From Streptococcus sp. 596553 (lineage in GTDB: Bacteria > Bacillota > Bacilli > Lactobacillales > Streptococcaceae): 64,000 nucleotides of DNA. Below are positions 16,695 through 27,103 of the stretch, piece by piece (positions within the stretch are counted from its first letter, which is position 1; each line of letters opens with the position of its first letter). The position numbers and the translations under genes were made by a program. The notes below the pieces were generated by a model, which saw only the letters and a program-made list of their open reading frames with translations, did not search any database and was not told the DNA's origin. Location of the stretch: contig NZ_OXCQ01000008.1 in NCBI RefSeq assembly GCF_900411395.1, positions 30,017 to 94,016 on the forward strand, given 5' to 3'.

Positions 16695-16743
16695 GGGGGG
16701 GGGGGTATTTTTTGCTACCTCCAGAAAGGGAAAACGAGAGGTA
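16695..16743 (+). promoter_or_regulatory. Poly-G tract and alternative hairpins over the ribosome binding site
   Basis: A run of 11 G (16695-16705) is followed by TA, a T-rich loop and TACCTCC (16716-16722). GGGGGTA can pair with TACCTCC. The same TACCTC can instead pair with GAGGTA at 16738-16743, which overlaps the ribosome binding site GAGAGG (16736-16741) seven bases before the ATG. The two pairings exclude each other. Confidence 0.5.
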
Positions 16744-16748
16744 AGATA

Positions 16749-19700
16749 ATGAGAAAATCATATCGTGATGATAATGGTGAAAAAATTTACCGTTACTCAA
16801 TAAGGAAATATCATTTTGGGGCTGCTAGTGTTGCAGTGGCGGCTCTGATGTTCTTTGCGAATGGGGTGCAAGCGCAGGCCCCTGCAGTGTCTCCAGTAAC
16901 AGCTAGTGATGTAGTTGCTGGACCTTCTGGAAATTCAGATGGGGATCCACAGGACTCAGATGAGGAGAGTCCTGAGAAAATGGCAGTAGTTGAACAGCCA
17001 GTTGAGCTCAAATCAGCAGGAGAATCTAGCGCTCCAGAAGCTAAAACTGAAGAAGGAAGTCAAGAAGAATCAGAAGCTGAAGTTAAAAGTCTTCAGCCCG
17101 AGATTAAGATAGATGAGAACGCAGAAGCTCCTCAAGTGACGAAGGAAAAGGATCAGGAAGGATCAGCGCCAGTAGCTGACACAAGTGCAGCCAAATCGAC
17201 ACAAAGCACCCTAGAAGCTTTGTTGGCAAATCTGACCCTAGACTCCATGAAGGCTCTCCACACTGAAGTGGAAGAAGGTCTCGCAAAGGCTAAGGCGGTC
17301 TTAGAGAATCCAAAATCGACACAAGCACAGGTTGATGAGCAAGTCAAACTCATGGAAGACCTGACTCGTCGGGTCAAGGAAGCTTTGTCACCTCAAGTTT
17401 CCACTCCTCCAGTCTTAGAAAAAGCAGGTCTGACAAACACTACGCTGGCTGCTCCAGAGGGGACTGTACTAACTCCAAAGGAAGCTGTTACAAAAGTCCT
17501 AGAGAAGAATCCTGTAGCATCAACTAATGGAGAAGTTAGGACTCCATCAACTAAACTTTCAAAGTCAGAAGTTAGTGATAATCAGAATAAAGAAAAATTG
17601 AAAGCGATTTCGAAAGATTTGTCTGCCTATTTGATACAGGCAAATGAAATCACACGTCCTGAGACTAAGAAACTTTTAGAAGGAGTAGAAGAAATTGTTA
17701 AATCAATTGAAGCTAGTGTATTACAACCTCAGTTAACACCAGCTGAAATTGAAGAACTCCTCAAAAAAGGAAAGCAAGCTGAGAAGAAACTTGCCTTAGC
17801 ACTTACTCGTGAAAAATCAGGAAAACGTGATTTGCGAAATAGCAAACCCATGAAATCAGGGTCAGACTTTAGAGCTAATCCGACTGGTCTTAATACAAAA
17901 AGGGCGTATATTGTTCAAAATGGTGATGGTTCAGACTTGCCTGCTGAGACTTATTTGTATGCGATGAGAAGAGGCACTCAAGATAAATTATATTCACATG
18001 ATGATGAAAAACCTGTAGAAGAAGCTTTGAAAGAGGCTAAGATAACAGTAAAAAAAGACCCTAAAGTTGATGGCGATTATATTTGGACTGTTACTTTCAA
18101 TACTCATAATCACAATCACCAACATGCTCTATATTGGTTTACATTGCCTAAAGGACACACTATGGGTGAAACTCTTGGTGTTACAAGACAAAAGACAGGC
18201 AGTAGGACACTTGGCGGTTTCAATTTAGATACAGGATGGCGGAACAAAATAAAGGAGCATTTAGAAGCTACGGAAGCGGATTATGGAGATGCTACCAAAC
18301 ACCATTTTACTGACGCTTTTAATAGTGTGACAGATGTAACGGATAGCAATTTTATTATCGGATCTACTGATAGAGTTCAAACAACACCAGACGACTCTAG
18401 ATCTTCGAATGCTTATTACTATTTAGGGCCTGCTTTTCACAAAGGTAGACGTACTGCTGATTGGAGTACAGCAATTTCTGATGGTGTAAAAGATAAAGCG
18501 AAAAGAAATTTAGACGGATTAAAAGAAAATACTGACCAATTATATTATTTAAAACATGATGGATCGGGTATTGTAACAATTTCTTATAAAACTCACACAG
18601 ATAACAAATATGCACCACTTTATTATGCTGCAGGAATGAGGTCATATGAATATTCTTCTGGATTGCAATACTTCATGGCGAGAGGTTTACAAGAAAAGCC
18701 GAATGCTCCGACAGTTACACCTAATAGTGAGGGAGCAGTAACCGTAACTCCTTATGCTGATTCTGCTCAAAATAAAAACGTGGATAAGGTAGAACTTTTT
18801 TATACGAATAATGGTGCAAAGAAAACGGTAACCCTAATACGTAACCCTCAAGACGGAACATGGAGTAGTAGTGGGGATGGTGCGGATGGAATTCAAATCA
18901 ATGGAAATTCATTTTCATTAAAAGCAGGAACTGCTAGTGTTGGAACAGATGTTATAGCGAAATCTTACTTTGGAAATAGTGATGCTAGTAACGAAAGTAG
19001 ACAAACAATTCGTCAGCGTACTGCAACGCCAACAGTTACTGCCAATAAAGATGGTTCTGTGACAGTAACTCCTAACGGAAATGCTAACTCTTTGACTGTT
19101 AAATATATCGAAGAATCTAATAGTCAAAAAACAGAAATTACTGCTAATAAGCAAGGTTCTAGATGGACAGTGACGGGTGGTACCAATGTTACAATAAATC
19201 AAAGTAGCGGGACAATAACAATTCCAGCAAACAGTGTTGAAGACGGTAGTACAGTAGAAGCTCAAGCAAAAGCTGCAAATGAGTTCATGAGTGAAAAGGT
19301 TACTGTCAAAGCAAAAGCTCAAGACAGAACTCCACCAACGATTCGAGTTCGTAAAAATGGAACAAACACATGGTTGACGCCGGATAGCACAGGTAAAGTA
19401 GTAGTTGTTGCTACTCCTGAACGTAATAATGTAGAACTTGATGTAGATATTAAAGATGAAGCTAATGGTAGTGGATATGAATTTTCATCTAATGGTACTA
19501 ATCCAACAGCAACACGAACGGTAGAAAATAGTGCAGATTATAATGAAAATTCTACAACGTATTCAGTTTATGGAAAAGCTACAGACGCAACCGCTAAATT
19601 GACAGTAGGATTGAAATCTGGAAAAACAACGACAGATTTTTCTGGCATTACGATGAAATTAAATGCTAAAGATAAAGCTGGTAATGCTACGAATGCTACG

Positions 19701-22700
19701 AATAAGAAAGAAGTAACAGTAAAAATCGTTTCTGCTAAACCGACATATCCACCACGTGTAAAAGTTTTAAATCCAACAAATATAAAGGATAAAGAGAAGG
19801 ATACGATTTTAACTGCTATTAAAGAAGCGAATAAAACGAATGAAGCGAACCCAACCTTTACAAAAGGGACTGATGGAATCACGGCGACTTATACAGATGG
19901 AACGACGTATAAAGTACCTTATAGTGAAATCGTAACATATAATTATAGGGCAACGAAAAAAACAATAAATGTAGGTGAAAATCCAAATTGGGGAAGTCCT
20001 AAACAGTACTTTACTTATGAAGATGGAGGTGCTATTGGGGATGATAAGACATTCTTGTGGAAGGATTCTAGCACTCCGATGACTGCACCTAATACCCCTG
20101 ATTTAACAGTAGGTACTAATAAGAGAGTAGAAGTGTTAGCTCCTAATCCAGAAGGGGAGACTCCTAAGACACTTACTTTAACTTACGATGTAGTGGACAC
20201 AAAACCTCCTAAAGTTAAGATTAATGGCACAGAATTAGGAGAGAATGTTGATCAAAATCCTAGATTTGTTATTTATCGTGGAGCGGAATTTAATCCAACA
20301 TTTGAAGTAGAAGATAACTCTGGTAAAACAACATATCTTAAAGCGTCAGGAATTCCAAGTGGGGTTTGGTTTAACAAACAAGGTGGAAGTGATGTTGAAA
20401 AAACTGATCTGACAAATAATAATAATCAGTACACTTTAACATCCAATAATATAGTGGATAATAACAATACACTTGGGGAACATACAGCTAGTGTTACTGT
20501 GAAAGACGCTTCTAGAAATACAAAAACGTACCAGTTTAAGTATATCATTGTTGATATTGAAGCTAAAAATACTCCAGATACAGTTCCTTTAAATACAAAA
20601 CTAGTAGACCCAACAGATACAGGGCATGCTAAAGATTCACATCATTATGTTAAAGTATCAGACGGTAATGCACAAAAACCTGATGGTGATGATAACTACT
20701 ACACAAGTGGTATGACATTTACATGGAGTAAAGACAATGCTGCTGTTACAAATAAAACTTTATTAAGTACACCAGGTGTAGTTGAATATACAGCAGTAGT
20801 TACATTCCCTAATAATGGTGCAAAATATTCGAAAACTGTTGATGGAAAAAATGTAACTGTTTATCCTCCTAAAAAAGATACTGTATCAGTAACATTCAGG
20901 GTTAAGCCGACAGCTCCAACGGTAAATCCAGACAATAACGGTGATGTAAGAGTTGGTCATACAAATGAAACAAATGTTAGTCGTATGGAAGTGACGTATA
21001 CTCCAGCGGATAAGAATCGATTAGAAGATAATGGTAATGTGACGAAAACTGCTCAAGATAGAACAACGGTTATCGCTACTAAGGGATCTAATAATCAATG
21101 GAGTATCACGAGTGGTGCGAAAGAAGGAATTAGTGTTAATGCAACTACTGGGGAAATTACTTTAAAAGATCAAGTTGTTAAAGATAAAACAAAAATTCAA
21201 GCGAAAGTAGTTGCCCAAGAAGTTCCAAGTGATGAAAATGGAAATTCTGATTCTAAAGATGGCGATCGTACAAACCCAACAATTGGGTTGGGTAATACGC
21301 TTGTAGGTGTTAGAAAAGAGTTCAATCTTTCTCTTGATTTATCAGACAAAGGTGTAGGGATAGATGATTCAAATATCAAGGCTACTTTACCAGCAGGAGC
21401 AAGTGGTCTACGCTATGATGCAACAACAAAATCAATCACAGGAACACTAAGTTCAGCCGCTAAACATGAAGTTAAAGTAACAGTTTTAGATAAGAATGGG
21501 AATAAAGCTGAGAAAACAATCTCTATAGCTGCAGTGAAGCCTAAAGCTATTTATGCGATTAAAGATGGAACAATCGCTAATGTAGACACTCCAAGTCACT
21601 TTGTGGAAGTACCTGCAGGGGTAACAAATCCAAGCGTTGCTTGGAAAAATGGCAAACCTACAACAACTGCAGCAGGAACTACGAATAAAGCTGTAACGGT
21701 CAGTGCGACTGGTTATACTTCGACAGAAGTCGATGTTCCAGTAAAAGTTTACGACAGAGTGACGCTTAAGAAAGCAATGCATGTAAATGCATTGGGAACA
21801 TTAGCAAACGGAAAGAATGCAATAGATTATGTAAATGGCGTTGGTCAGGGAGTAACCGTTAAATGGAAAGATGATCAAGTTCCAGATGTAAGTAAAGCCA
21901 ATTCGAATCTAAAAGGATATATTGAAGTTTCTTATGCTACTGATGATCCAACTCAGCCTATTAAAGATACCTTAGAAGTAAAACTACCTACTTATAGTGC
22001 AACGTTGACACATCCTAGTTATGAGACGACGGTAGGAACACCATTTGGGAATTTTGATGCTAGAAGAGGAGGGTACTATACTGACGATTACCCTATTCAA
22101 GGAGAAAACTCTCCAGTTAAAGCTTTTTGGAGTTCAAAAAACTACTATGAAGCAGGTAGAGACAAGGCGGCTACTACTATAGGAAGAGTAGAAGATACGA
22201 TTGGTGTATTTTTCCCTAATGAAGCTGGTAAGCCAGACTATGAAGACAAACGAAGACAATTATTGCCTATTATCTTTGATGTCAAACCAAAAGCACCGAC
22301 GTTAACTGCAAATCAATTCCAAGGGAAAGCAGGAACTAAACCTGAGATTACAGTGAGCAATCTTCCAACAGATGATCAGTTGACGACAGGAGCAACTGTA
22401 AAAGTACAATTGAAAGATTCTAATGGCAATGTAGTTGCAGAAAAAACTGTAACAGAAAGAACAGGAAGTACAACGTTTGCTGAAGCTGACTACAAACAAC
22501 CTGTGACATTGGGGCAACAATTGACAGCTAATGTAGTAGTTTCTGGAATGTATAAAAAAACAGTGAAAACTGATAGCGGTACTGAAAAAGTAGATACTAA
22601 GTATGACCTAGTCTCTAATAATAGTAATGGGGAACAAGTTACTCCTCAAAAACCAACCTTCGATACAGCAACAGTGACTTCAACTAGTCGTACGCTAAGC

Positions 22701-25700
22701 GGTACATTAGGTGGATTTAACGCTCCTAATAAAGTAGTCAAAGTTCATTTGAACGATGAAAAGAATACTGTTCTATCTAGTGAAAATAATGGTGGAGTAA
22801 TCATCAACAACGATGGAACTTGGACAGCTACACTTCCTACTACTGTAAAACTTCGTCAATCAGTTGCTAAGAATGGAGAAACTACAACACCTCCAGCGAT
22901 TACAGTGGAGAATACAGTCACAGGTGGAACAGTTTCAACTACAAGTGATGAAAAAGAAGTCACAATGGGTGCTTACTCTGTATCACCTACCATTGCTGGT
23001 AGCAAACATATTGATATTACAGTGCCACATGATGCCAAACGAGTTGAATTACGATTCCATAATAGCCAAGAAACAGGAGATAAACCAAATAGTATCACTC
23101 TTGTACGTGGCGCAGATGGAACTTGGCACACAGATGCAACTCGTGCTGATAATACAACGGTGACAGATGCTTCTGGATATGTCGGAAGAATTAGTTCTAG
23201 CGCAAGCAAGACTAATCCAGCAGAAAGTATTATTACTATTCCTCTTAATGAAGAAAGTAACGGTAAGAAACTTCACATTAGAGAAGAAGCTGCTAACGGA
23301 GATAATACAGCAACTTACGGCAAAGGACTAGGTTTACGTGTAGAATATCAACCAGAAGCAGGACAAGACCCAACGGCTACTGGAAACTGGAAAGTCGCTA
23401 GTGTTACGAATACAGCACCTACTATCAAAGTAAAAGGTGACACAGGAAAGGATGCAACTCATAGAAAAGTCTATGTTTCTGGAACAAGGTTGACAGCCGA
23501 CTTGTTAAAAGATTTAGTGACAGTAACAGATGCAGAAGATGGACGTGCTACTGAAAGTGAAAAACCATACGGAACAGGAAATGTTAAGGTTGTATCTGAA
23601 TTACCTACAGCAACAGGCGCAACTCCAGCTGGATTATACGAAGTTACTTTAGCGGCAGTAGATAGTCAAGGTAAAGAAGGAAGTCAAGTTAAAGTATATG
23701 TAGCTGTTAAAGAAGCAAGTCCAAGCGCCCCGGCAGTAGGACAATGGCAAAATGGAAATGTAAAAGTAACACCAAATTCTACAAATTCAGGGGATAAAAT
23801 TACAATTCCTCTAAAATCAGGAAGTGTTGTAGTAACAAAAGATGCTCAAAATGGATGGCAAGTAACAGGACAACCTAATGGAGTAAGCGTTCATGATGGA
23901 AGTATCGAAATTCCACGTAACTTGGTAAATACTACAATAACAGTAACTGCAAGCAAAGGCGAAGGTGATGTTGAAGCAGTATCTGATGAAGGAGCACATA
24001 CTTTAACAGCACATGAAGTTACAAAAGCAGACATTATTAAGAAACCAACGGATCACCTTACTGGAACAGATTTATATTCAGCAACAGGAGTCACAGGAGT
24101 TATTGAAAACGGCGTAACAAAAACATATCAAAAAGCAGGTATAAAATCTGTTACATTTGATGGACAATTACCAGAACTAGAAGCTGATAAGGAAAAACAA
24201 GTACCAGTAGTAATTACCTATAACGATGGTTCTAAAGAAAAGACTACTGTTACATTAAAAGTTGCACCAGCAGCACCTAACGTGACGGTCAACAAGCAAG
24301 ATGGCACAACAGGAGATGTGACACTAACAATTAAACGACATGACGATACTAAGTACTCAGATGGTTCTGTAGTGACTGTCCCAGGAATAAACGAAACATT
24401 CAAAGTCAAAGATGGTACAATCACAATTAAGAACGACCAACTGAAAGATACAGTACAAACAGGTAAAGTTACTGTAACAGAAGACACGAAACTTCCAGCA
24501 GAAACTGATGGGGATAAGGTGATCCCAGCGAAGTTGAAAGACGCCACAACAGCAGTCGTCACTGGAACACAAGATCCAGCAACAGGAAATGTGACATACC
24601 ACATTAATAAAGAAGGTAATACACCATATGCGAATGGCACGAAAGTAACCATTGCAGGAGTTCCTGGAGACTATACCGTAACGGATGGCACAATAACTGT
24701 AGATAACAGCAAGCTACCAACAGATAAGGACGATGCTGCAACAGTAACAGTGACAGAAGACGGACACAAACCAGCGACAACAACAACAAAAGTACCAGCG
24801 AAGTTGAAAGACGCCACAACAGCAGTCGTCACTGGAACACAAGATCCAGCAACAGGAAATGTGACATACCACATTAATAAAGAAGGTAATACACCATATG
24901 CGAATGGCACGAAAGTAACCATTGCAGGAGTTCCTGGAGACTATACCGTAACGGATGGCACAATAACTGTAGATAACAGCAAGCTACCAACAGATAAGGA
25001 CGATGCTGCAACAGTAACAGTGACAGAAGACGGACACAAACCAGCGACAACAACAACAAAAGTACCAGCGAAGTTGGTACCAAGTGCCACTCCAACATTT
25101 ACAGTAGGAACTCAAGATAAACTTGACGGACATGTGGATGTCACAGTTACAGGTGTTTCTGACGGTGCAAAAGTGAAATTACCAGGTGTTAATGGAGAAA
25201 AAGAGGTAAAAGATGGTAAAGTAACATTAACAAACGATGACTTACCAGAAAAATCAACCAAAGGAAAAGGAAGTGCTCAAGAAGACGGTAAACTTCCGAC
25301 AGAAGGTACAAGCGAAATTACAATTCCTGGTAAACTAACTAGTGCTAAAGGTGCTCCAGCAATTGAGTTTAGAGTTAAACTTCCGTTACCACTTGTAGTT
25401 CCAGACCCTGAACATTTAACACCGACAGAAATAACGGAATTAGTGAAGAGGGTTAAAGAAGCTAACCCAGATAAGGAAGTTAAAGTTGATGATATGGGTA
25501 ATGTTACTGTAACGGATAAGAATACTGGAGAATCTGCATTACTACCTGTAGAAGATTTAACCGTTAAAGACTTCACCCCAGTGAAACCAACCGACAAAGT
25601 TCCAGTCAAAGACAAATCCCACTTAACTCCAGAAGAGAAGAAACAAGTGGCAGATAAAGTCAAAGACAAGAACCCAGGTAAGGATGTAACGGTAGGAGAC

Positions 25701-26936
25701 GATGGCACAGCAACAGTGACAGATCCAACAACAGGCATCAGTCATACAATTCCAGGAACAGACTTAGTGAACCAAGACTTCACCCCAGTGAAACCAACTG
25801 AAAAAGTTCCAGTGAAAGACAAATCCCACTTAACTCAAGAAGAGAAAAAACAAGTGGCAGATAAAGTCAAAGCTAAGAACCCAGGTAAAGAAGTAACGGT
25901 AGGAGATGACGGCACCGCGACAGTGACAGATCCAACAACAGGCATCAGTCACACAATTCCAGGAACAGACCTAGTGAACCAAGACTTCACCCCAGTGAAA
26001 CCAACCGAAAAAGTTCCAGTGAAAGACAAATCCCACTTAACTCCAGAAGAGAAAAAACAAGTGGCAGACAAAGTCAAAGCGAAGAACCCAGGTAAGGAAG
26101 TAACGGTAGGAGCCGACGGAACAGCGACGGTGACAGATCCGACAACAGGAATTAGTCATACAATTCCAGGAACAGAGCTAGTGAACCAAGATTTTGCACC
26201 AGTGAAGCCAACCGAAAAAGTTCCAGTTAAAGATCCAAGTAACTTAACAAAAGAAGAACAAGATAAAGTTAAGAAAGCGGTAGAAAAAGCAAATCCAGGA
26301 AAAGATGTAACAGTCGATTCTAAAGGGAATGCAACCGTTAAGGATCCACGGACGAAAATTTCTCATGAAATACCAAATAAAGATTTGGTCATGGTTACTG
26401 GAAAAGGAGATTCAACAAAACTAGACCTTCCATCACTTATCATCACTAAATGGACTGATGAAGACGGAAATGATTTGAAACCTGCGGATGCTAAGGCTCC
26501 AACGGTATTAGGTGAAGCGAATGAAGCATTTGAACATGGTGAAATTGAAGGTTATGTATTTGTAAGAACAGAAACTGAAGGTGATGTTGTAACTCACATC
26601 TTCAGAAAAGTGAGTCCAGTTAGACCAACAGGTGACGGTCAACAAAGACCAGCTACGCCATCTGCCGATACAAATCGTAGACCAGATACTGCTACCCCTG
26701 ATGAGGTGCCAGCTGCTCAACCGGCTGAACAACCAAGTCAAACAGTTGAAGTACCTGCTCAATTGCCGAATGAAGTGTCAGAAACGAATCCATCAGTTTC
26801 TCAACCGCAAGCAGTATTGCCAAATACTGGTACACAAGAAAACCGTGCTAACGGTGCATTAGGACTTCTCTCTCTTCTTGGTGCATTTGGTTTGCTATTT
26901 GCCAAAAAGAAAAAAGACGATGAAGAGGAAGCTTAA
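16749..26936 (+). CDS. Giant YSIRK/LPNTG cell-wall-anchored repeat protein, probable adhesin
   Basis: This 3395-residue surface protein has a YSIRK-type signal ('YSIRKYHFGAASVAVAALMF', cleavage near residue 42) and a C-terminal sorting signal LPNTG at 3357-3361 with a hydrophobic segment and KKKK tail, so sortase A would fix it to peptidoglycan. After an acidic stretch come two helical segments (about 150-214, FIVAR-like, and 281-358), then an unassigned domain (about 360-650), then a long series of Ig-like/bacterial surface modules ('APTVTPNSEGAVTVTP', 'TPTVTANKDGSVTVTP'). Residues 2595-2774 are two identical 90-residue repeats; about 2942-3148 are three 69-residue repeats (Rib/YPDG-like, 'KVPVKDKSHLTPEEKKQVAD'). 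The ligand is unknown. Codon use is more AT-rich than in neighbouring housekeeping genes. Confidence 0.9.
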   Translation: MRKSYRDDNGEKIYRYSIRKYHFGAASVAVAALMFFANGVQAQAPAVSPVTASDVVAGPSGNSDGDPQDSDEESPEKMAVVEQPVELKSAGESSAPEAKTEEGSQEESEAEVKSLQPEIKIDENAEAPQVTKEKDQEGSAPVADTSAAKSTQSTLEALLANLTLDSMKALHTEVEEGLAKAKAVLENPKSTQAQVDEQVKLMEDLTRRVKEALSPQVSTPPVLEKAGLTNTTLAAPEGTVLTPKEAVTKVLEKNPVASTNGEVRTPSTKLSKSEVSDNQNKEKLKAISKDLSAYLIQANEITRPETKKLLEGVEEIVKSIEASVLQPQLTPAEIEELLKKGKQAEKKLALALTREKSGKRDLRNSKPMKSGSDFRANPTGLNTKRAYIVQNGDGSDLPAETYLYAMRRGTQDKLYSHDDEKPVEEALKEAKITVKKDPKVDGDYIWTVTFNTHNHNHQHALYWFTLPKGHTMGETLGVTRQKTGSRTLGGFNLDTGWRNKIKEHLEATEADYGDATKHHFTDAFNSVTDVTDSNFIIGSTDRVQTTPDDSRSSNAYYYLGPAFHKGRRTADWSTAISDGVKDKAKRNLDGLKENTDQLYYLKHDGSGIVTISYKTHTDNKYAPLYYAAGMRSYEYSSGLQYFMARGLQEKPNAPTVTPNSEGAVTVTPYADSAQNKNVDKVELFYTNNGAKKTVTLIRNPQDGTWSSSGDGADGIQINGNSFSLKAGTASVGTDVIAKSYFGNSDASNESRQTIRQRTATPTVTANKDGSVTVTPNGNANSLTVKYIEESNSQKTEITANKQGSRWTVTGGTNVTINQSSGTITIPANSVEDGSTVEAQAKAANEFMSEKVTVKAKAQDRTPPTIRVRKNGTNTWLTPDSTGKVVVVATPERNNVELDVDIKDEANGSGYEFSSNGTNPTATRTVENSADYNENSTTYSVYGKATDATAKLTVGLKSGKTTTDFSGITMKLNAKDKAGNATNATNKKEVTVKIVSAKPTYPPRVKVLNPTNIKDKEKDTILTAIKEANKTNEANPTFTKGTDGITATYTDGTTYKVPYSEIVTYNYRATKKTINVGENPNWGSPKQYFTYEDGGAIGDDKTFLWKDSSTPMTAPNTPDLTVGTNKRVEVLAPNPEGETPKTLTLTYDVVDTKPPKVKINGTELGENVDQNPRFVIYRGAEFNPTFEVEDNSGKTTYLKASGIPSGVWFNKQGGSDVEKTDLTNNNNQYTLTSNNIVDNNNTLGEHTASVTVKDASRNTKTYQFKYIIVDIEAKNTPDTVPLNTKLVDPTDTGHAKDSHHYVKVSDGNAQKPDGDDNYYTSGMTFTWSKDNAAVTNKTLLSTPGVVEYTAVVTFPNNGAKYSKTVDGKNVTVYPPKKDTVSVTFRVKPTAPTVNPDNNGDVRVGHTNETNVSRMEVTYTPADKNRLEDNGNVTKTAQDRTTVIATKGSNNQWSITSGAKEGISVNATTGEITLKDQVVKDKTKIQAKVVAQEVPSDENGNSDSKDGDRTNPTIGLGNTLVGVRKEFNLSLDLSDKGVGIDDSNIKATLPAGASGLRYDATTKSITGTLSSAAKHEVKVTVLDKNGNKAEKTISIAAVKPKAIYAIKDGTIANVDTPSHFVEVPAGVTNPSVAWKNGKPTTTAAGTTNKAVTVSATGYTSTEVDVPVKVYDRVTLKKAMHVNALGTLANGKNAIDYVNGVGQGVTVKWKDDQVPDVSKANSNLKGYIEVSYATDDPTQPIKDTLEVKLPTYSATLTHPSYETTVGTPFGNFDARRGGYYTDDYPIQGENSPVKAFWSSKNYYEAGRDKAATTIGRVEDTIGVFFPNEAGKPDYEDKRRQLLPIIFDVKPKAPTLTANQFQGKAGTKPEITVSNLPTDDQLTTGATVKVQLKDSNGNVVAEKTVTERTGSTTFAEADYKQPVTLGQQLTANVVVSGMYKKTVKTDSGTEKVDTKYDLVSNNSNGEQVTPQKPTFDTATVTSTSRTLSGTLGGFNAPNKVVKVHLNDEKNTVLSSENNGGVIINNDGTWTATLPTTVKLRQSVAKNGETTTPPAITVENTVTGGTVSTTSDEKEVTMGAYSVSPTIAGSKHIDITVPHDAKRVELRFHNSQETGDKPNSITLVRGADGTWHTDATRADNTTVTDASGYVGRISSSASKTNPAESIITIPLNEESNGKKLHIREEAANGDNTATYGKGLGLRVEYQPEAGQDPTATGNWKVASVTNTAPTIKVKGDTGKDATHRKVYVSGTRLTADLLKDLVTVTDAEDGRATESEKPYGTGNVKVVSELPTATGATPAGLYEVTLAAVDSQGKEGSQVKVYVAVKEASPSAPAVGQWQNGNVKVTPNSTNSGDKITIPLKSGSVVVTKDAQNGWQVTGQPNGVSVHDGSIEIPRNLVNTTITVTASKGEGDVEAVSDEGAHTLTAHEVTKADIIKKPTDHLTGTDLYSATGVTGVIENGVTKTYQKAGIKSVTFDGQLPELEADKEKQVPVVITYNDGSKEKTTVTLKVAPAAPNVTVNKQDGTTGDVTLTIKRHDDTKYSDGSVVTVPGINETFKVKDGTITIKNDQLKDTVQTGKVTVTEDTKLPAETDGDKVIPAKLKDATTAVVTGTQDPATGNVTYHINKEGNTPYANGTKVTIAGVPGDYTVTDGTITVDNSKLPTDKDDAATVTVTEDGHKPATTTTKVPAKLKDATTAVVTGTQDPATGNVTYHINKEGNTPYANGTKVTIAGVPGDYTVTDGTITVDNSKLPTDKDDAATVTVTEDGHKPATTTTKVPAKLVPSATPTFTVGTQDKLDGHVDVTVTGVSDGAKVKLPGVNGEKEVKDGKVTLTNDDLPEKSTKGKGSAQEDGKLPTEGTSEITIPGKLTSAKGAPAIEFRVKLPLPLVVPDPEHLTPTEITELVKRVKEANPDKEVKVDDMGNVTVTDKNTGESALLPVEDLTVKDFTPVKPTDKVPVKDKSHLTPEEKKQVADKVKDKNPGKDVTVGDDGTATVTDPTTGISHTIPGTDLVNQDFTPVKPTEKVPVKDKSHLTQEEKKQVADKVKAKNPGKEVTVGDDGTATVTDPTTGISHTIPGTDLVNQDFTPVKPTEKVPVKDKSHLTPEEKKQVADKVKAKNPGKEVTVGADGTATVTDPTTGISHTIPGTELVNQDFAPVKPTEKVPVKDPSNLTKEEQDKVKKAVEKANPGKDVTVDSKGNATVKDPRTKISHEIPNKDLVMVTGKGDSTKLDLPSLIITKWTDEDGNDLKPADAKAPTVLGEANEAFEHGEIEGYVFVRTETEGDVVTHIFRKVSPVRPTGDGQQRPATPSADTNRRPDTATPDEVPAAQPAEQPSQTVEVPAQLPNEVSETNPSVSQPQAVLPNTGTQENRANGALGLLSLLGAFGLLFAKKKKDDEEEA
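24531..25070 (+). repeat. Two identical 270-bp tandem repeats in the surface protein gene
   Basis: Copies 24531-24800 and 24801-25070 appear identical base for base and encode 90 residues each ('ATTAVVTGTQDPATGN' ... 'TTTTKVPA'). Perfect identity points to a recent duplication or ongoing homogenisation. Confidence 0.95.
25571..26191 (+). repeat. Three 207-bp tandem repeats, Rib/YPDG-like
   Basis: The repeat heads ('CTTCACCCCAGTGAAACCAA') fall at 25571, 25778 and 25985, an exact 207-base period, and a diverged head follows at 26192. Units differ by scattered bases. Flanking units before 25571 and after 26191 are more diverged members. Confidence 0.9.
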
Positions 26937-26992
26937 ATAGAGGATCTCATCTGATCCTTAGTAGCTTTCCCTGCATAAAGTCTTTGTAAATC

Positions 26993-27042
26993 AAAAAGAA
27001 CTAGAAAAATCACTCATTTGTGAAAATTCTAGTTCTTTTTTC
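26993..27042 (+). terminator. Terminator of the surface protein gene
   Basis: AAAGAACTAGAA / TTCTAGTTCTTT long stem followed by a T run; a small AGGATC / GATCCT hairpin lies closer to the stop. Confidence 0.9.
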
Positions 27043-27103
27043 GTATTTCATAAACATTTCATATTTGGGTTTTATAATAGTCTTACAAATATGGAGGTGA
27101 CAA

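Noticed and set aside
24218..25738. Several minus-strand open frames opposite the giant adhesin repeats
   Set aside because: They repeat with the same 270- and 207-base periods as the plus-strand gene, so they are mirror images of repeats, not genes.
24531..26398. Regular tandem repeats resembling an array
   Set aside because: Not CRISPR: units are 207 or 270 bases, have no unique spacers and are in frame with one protein.
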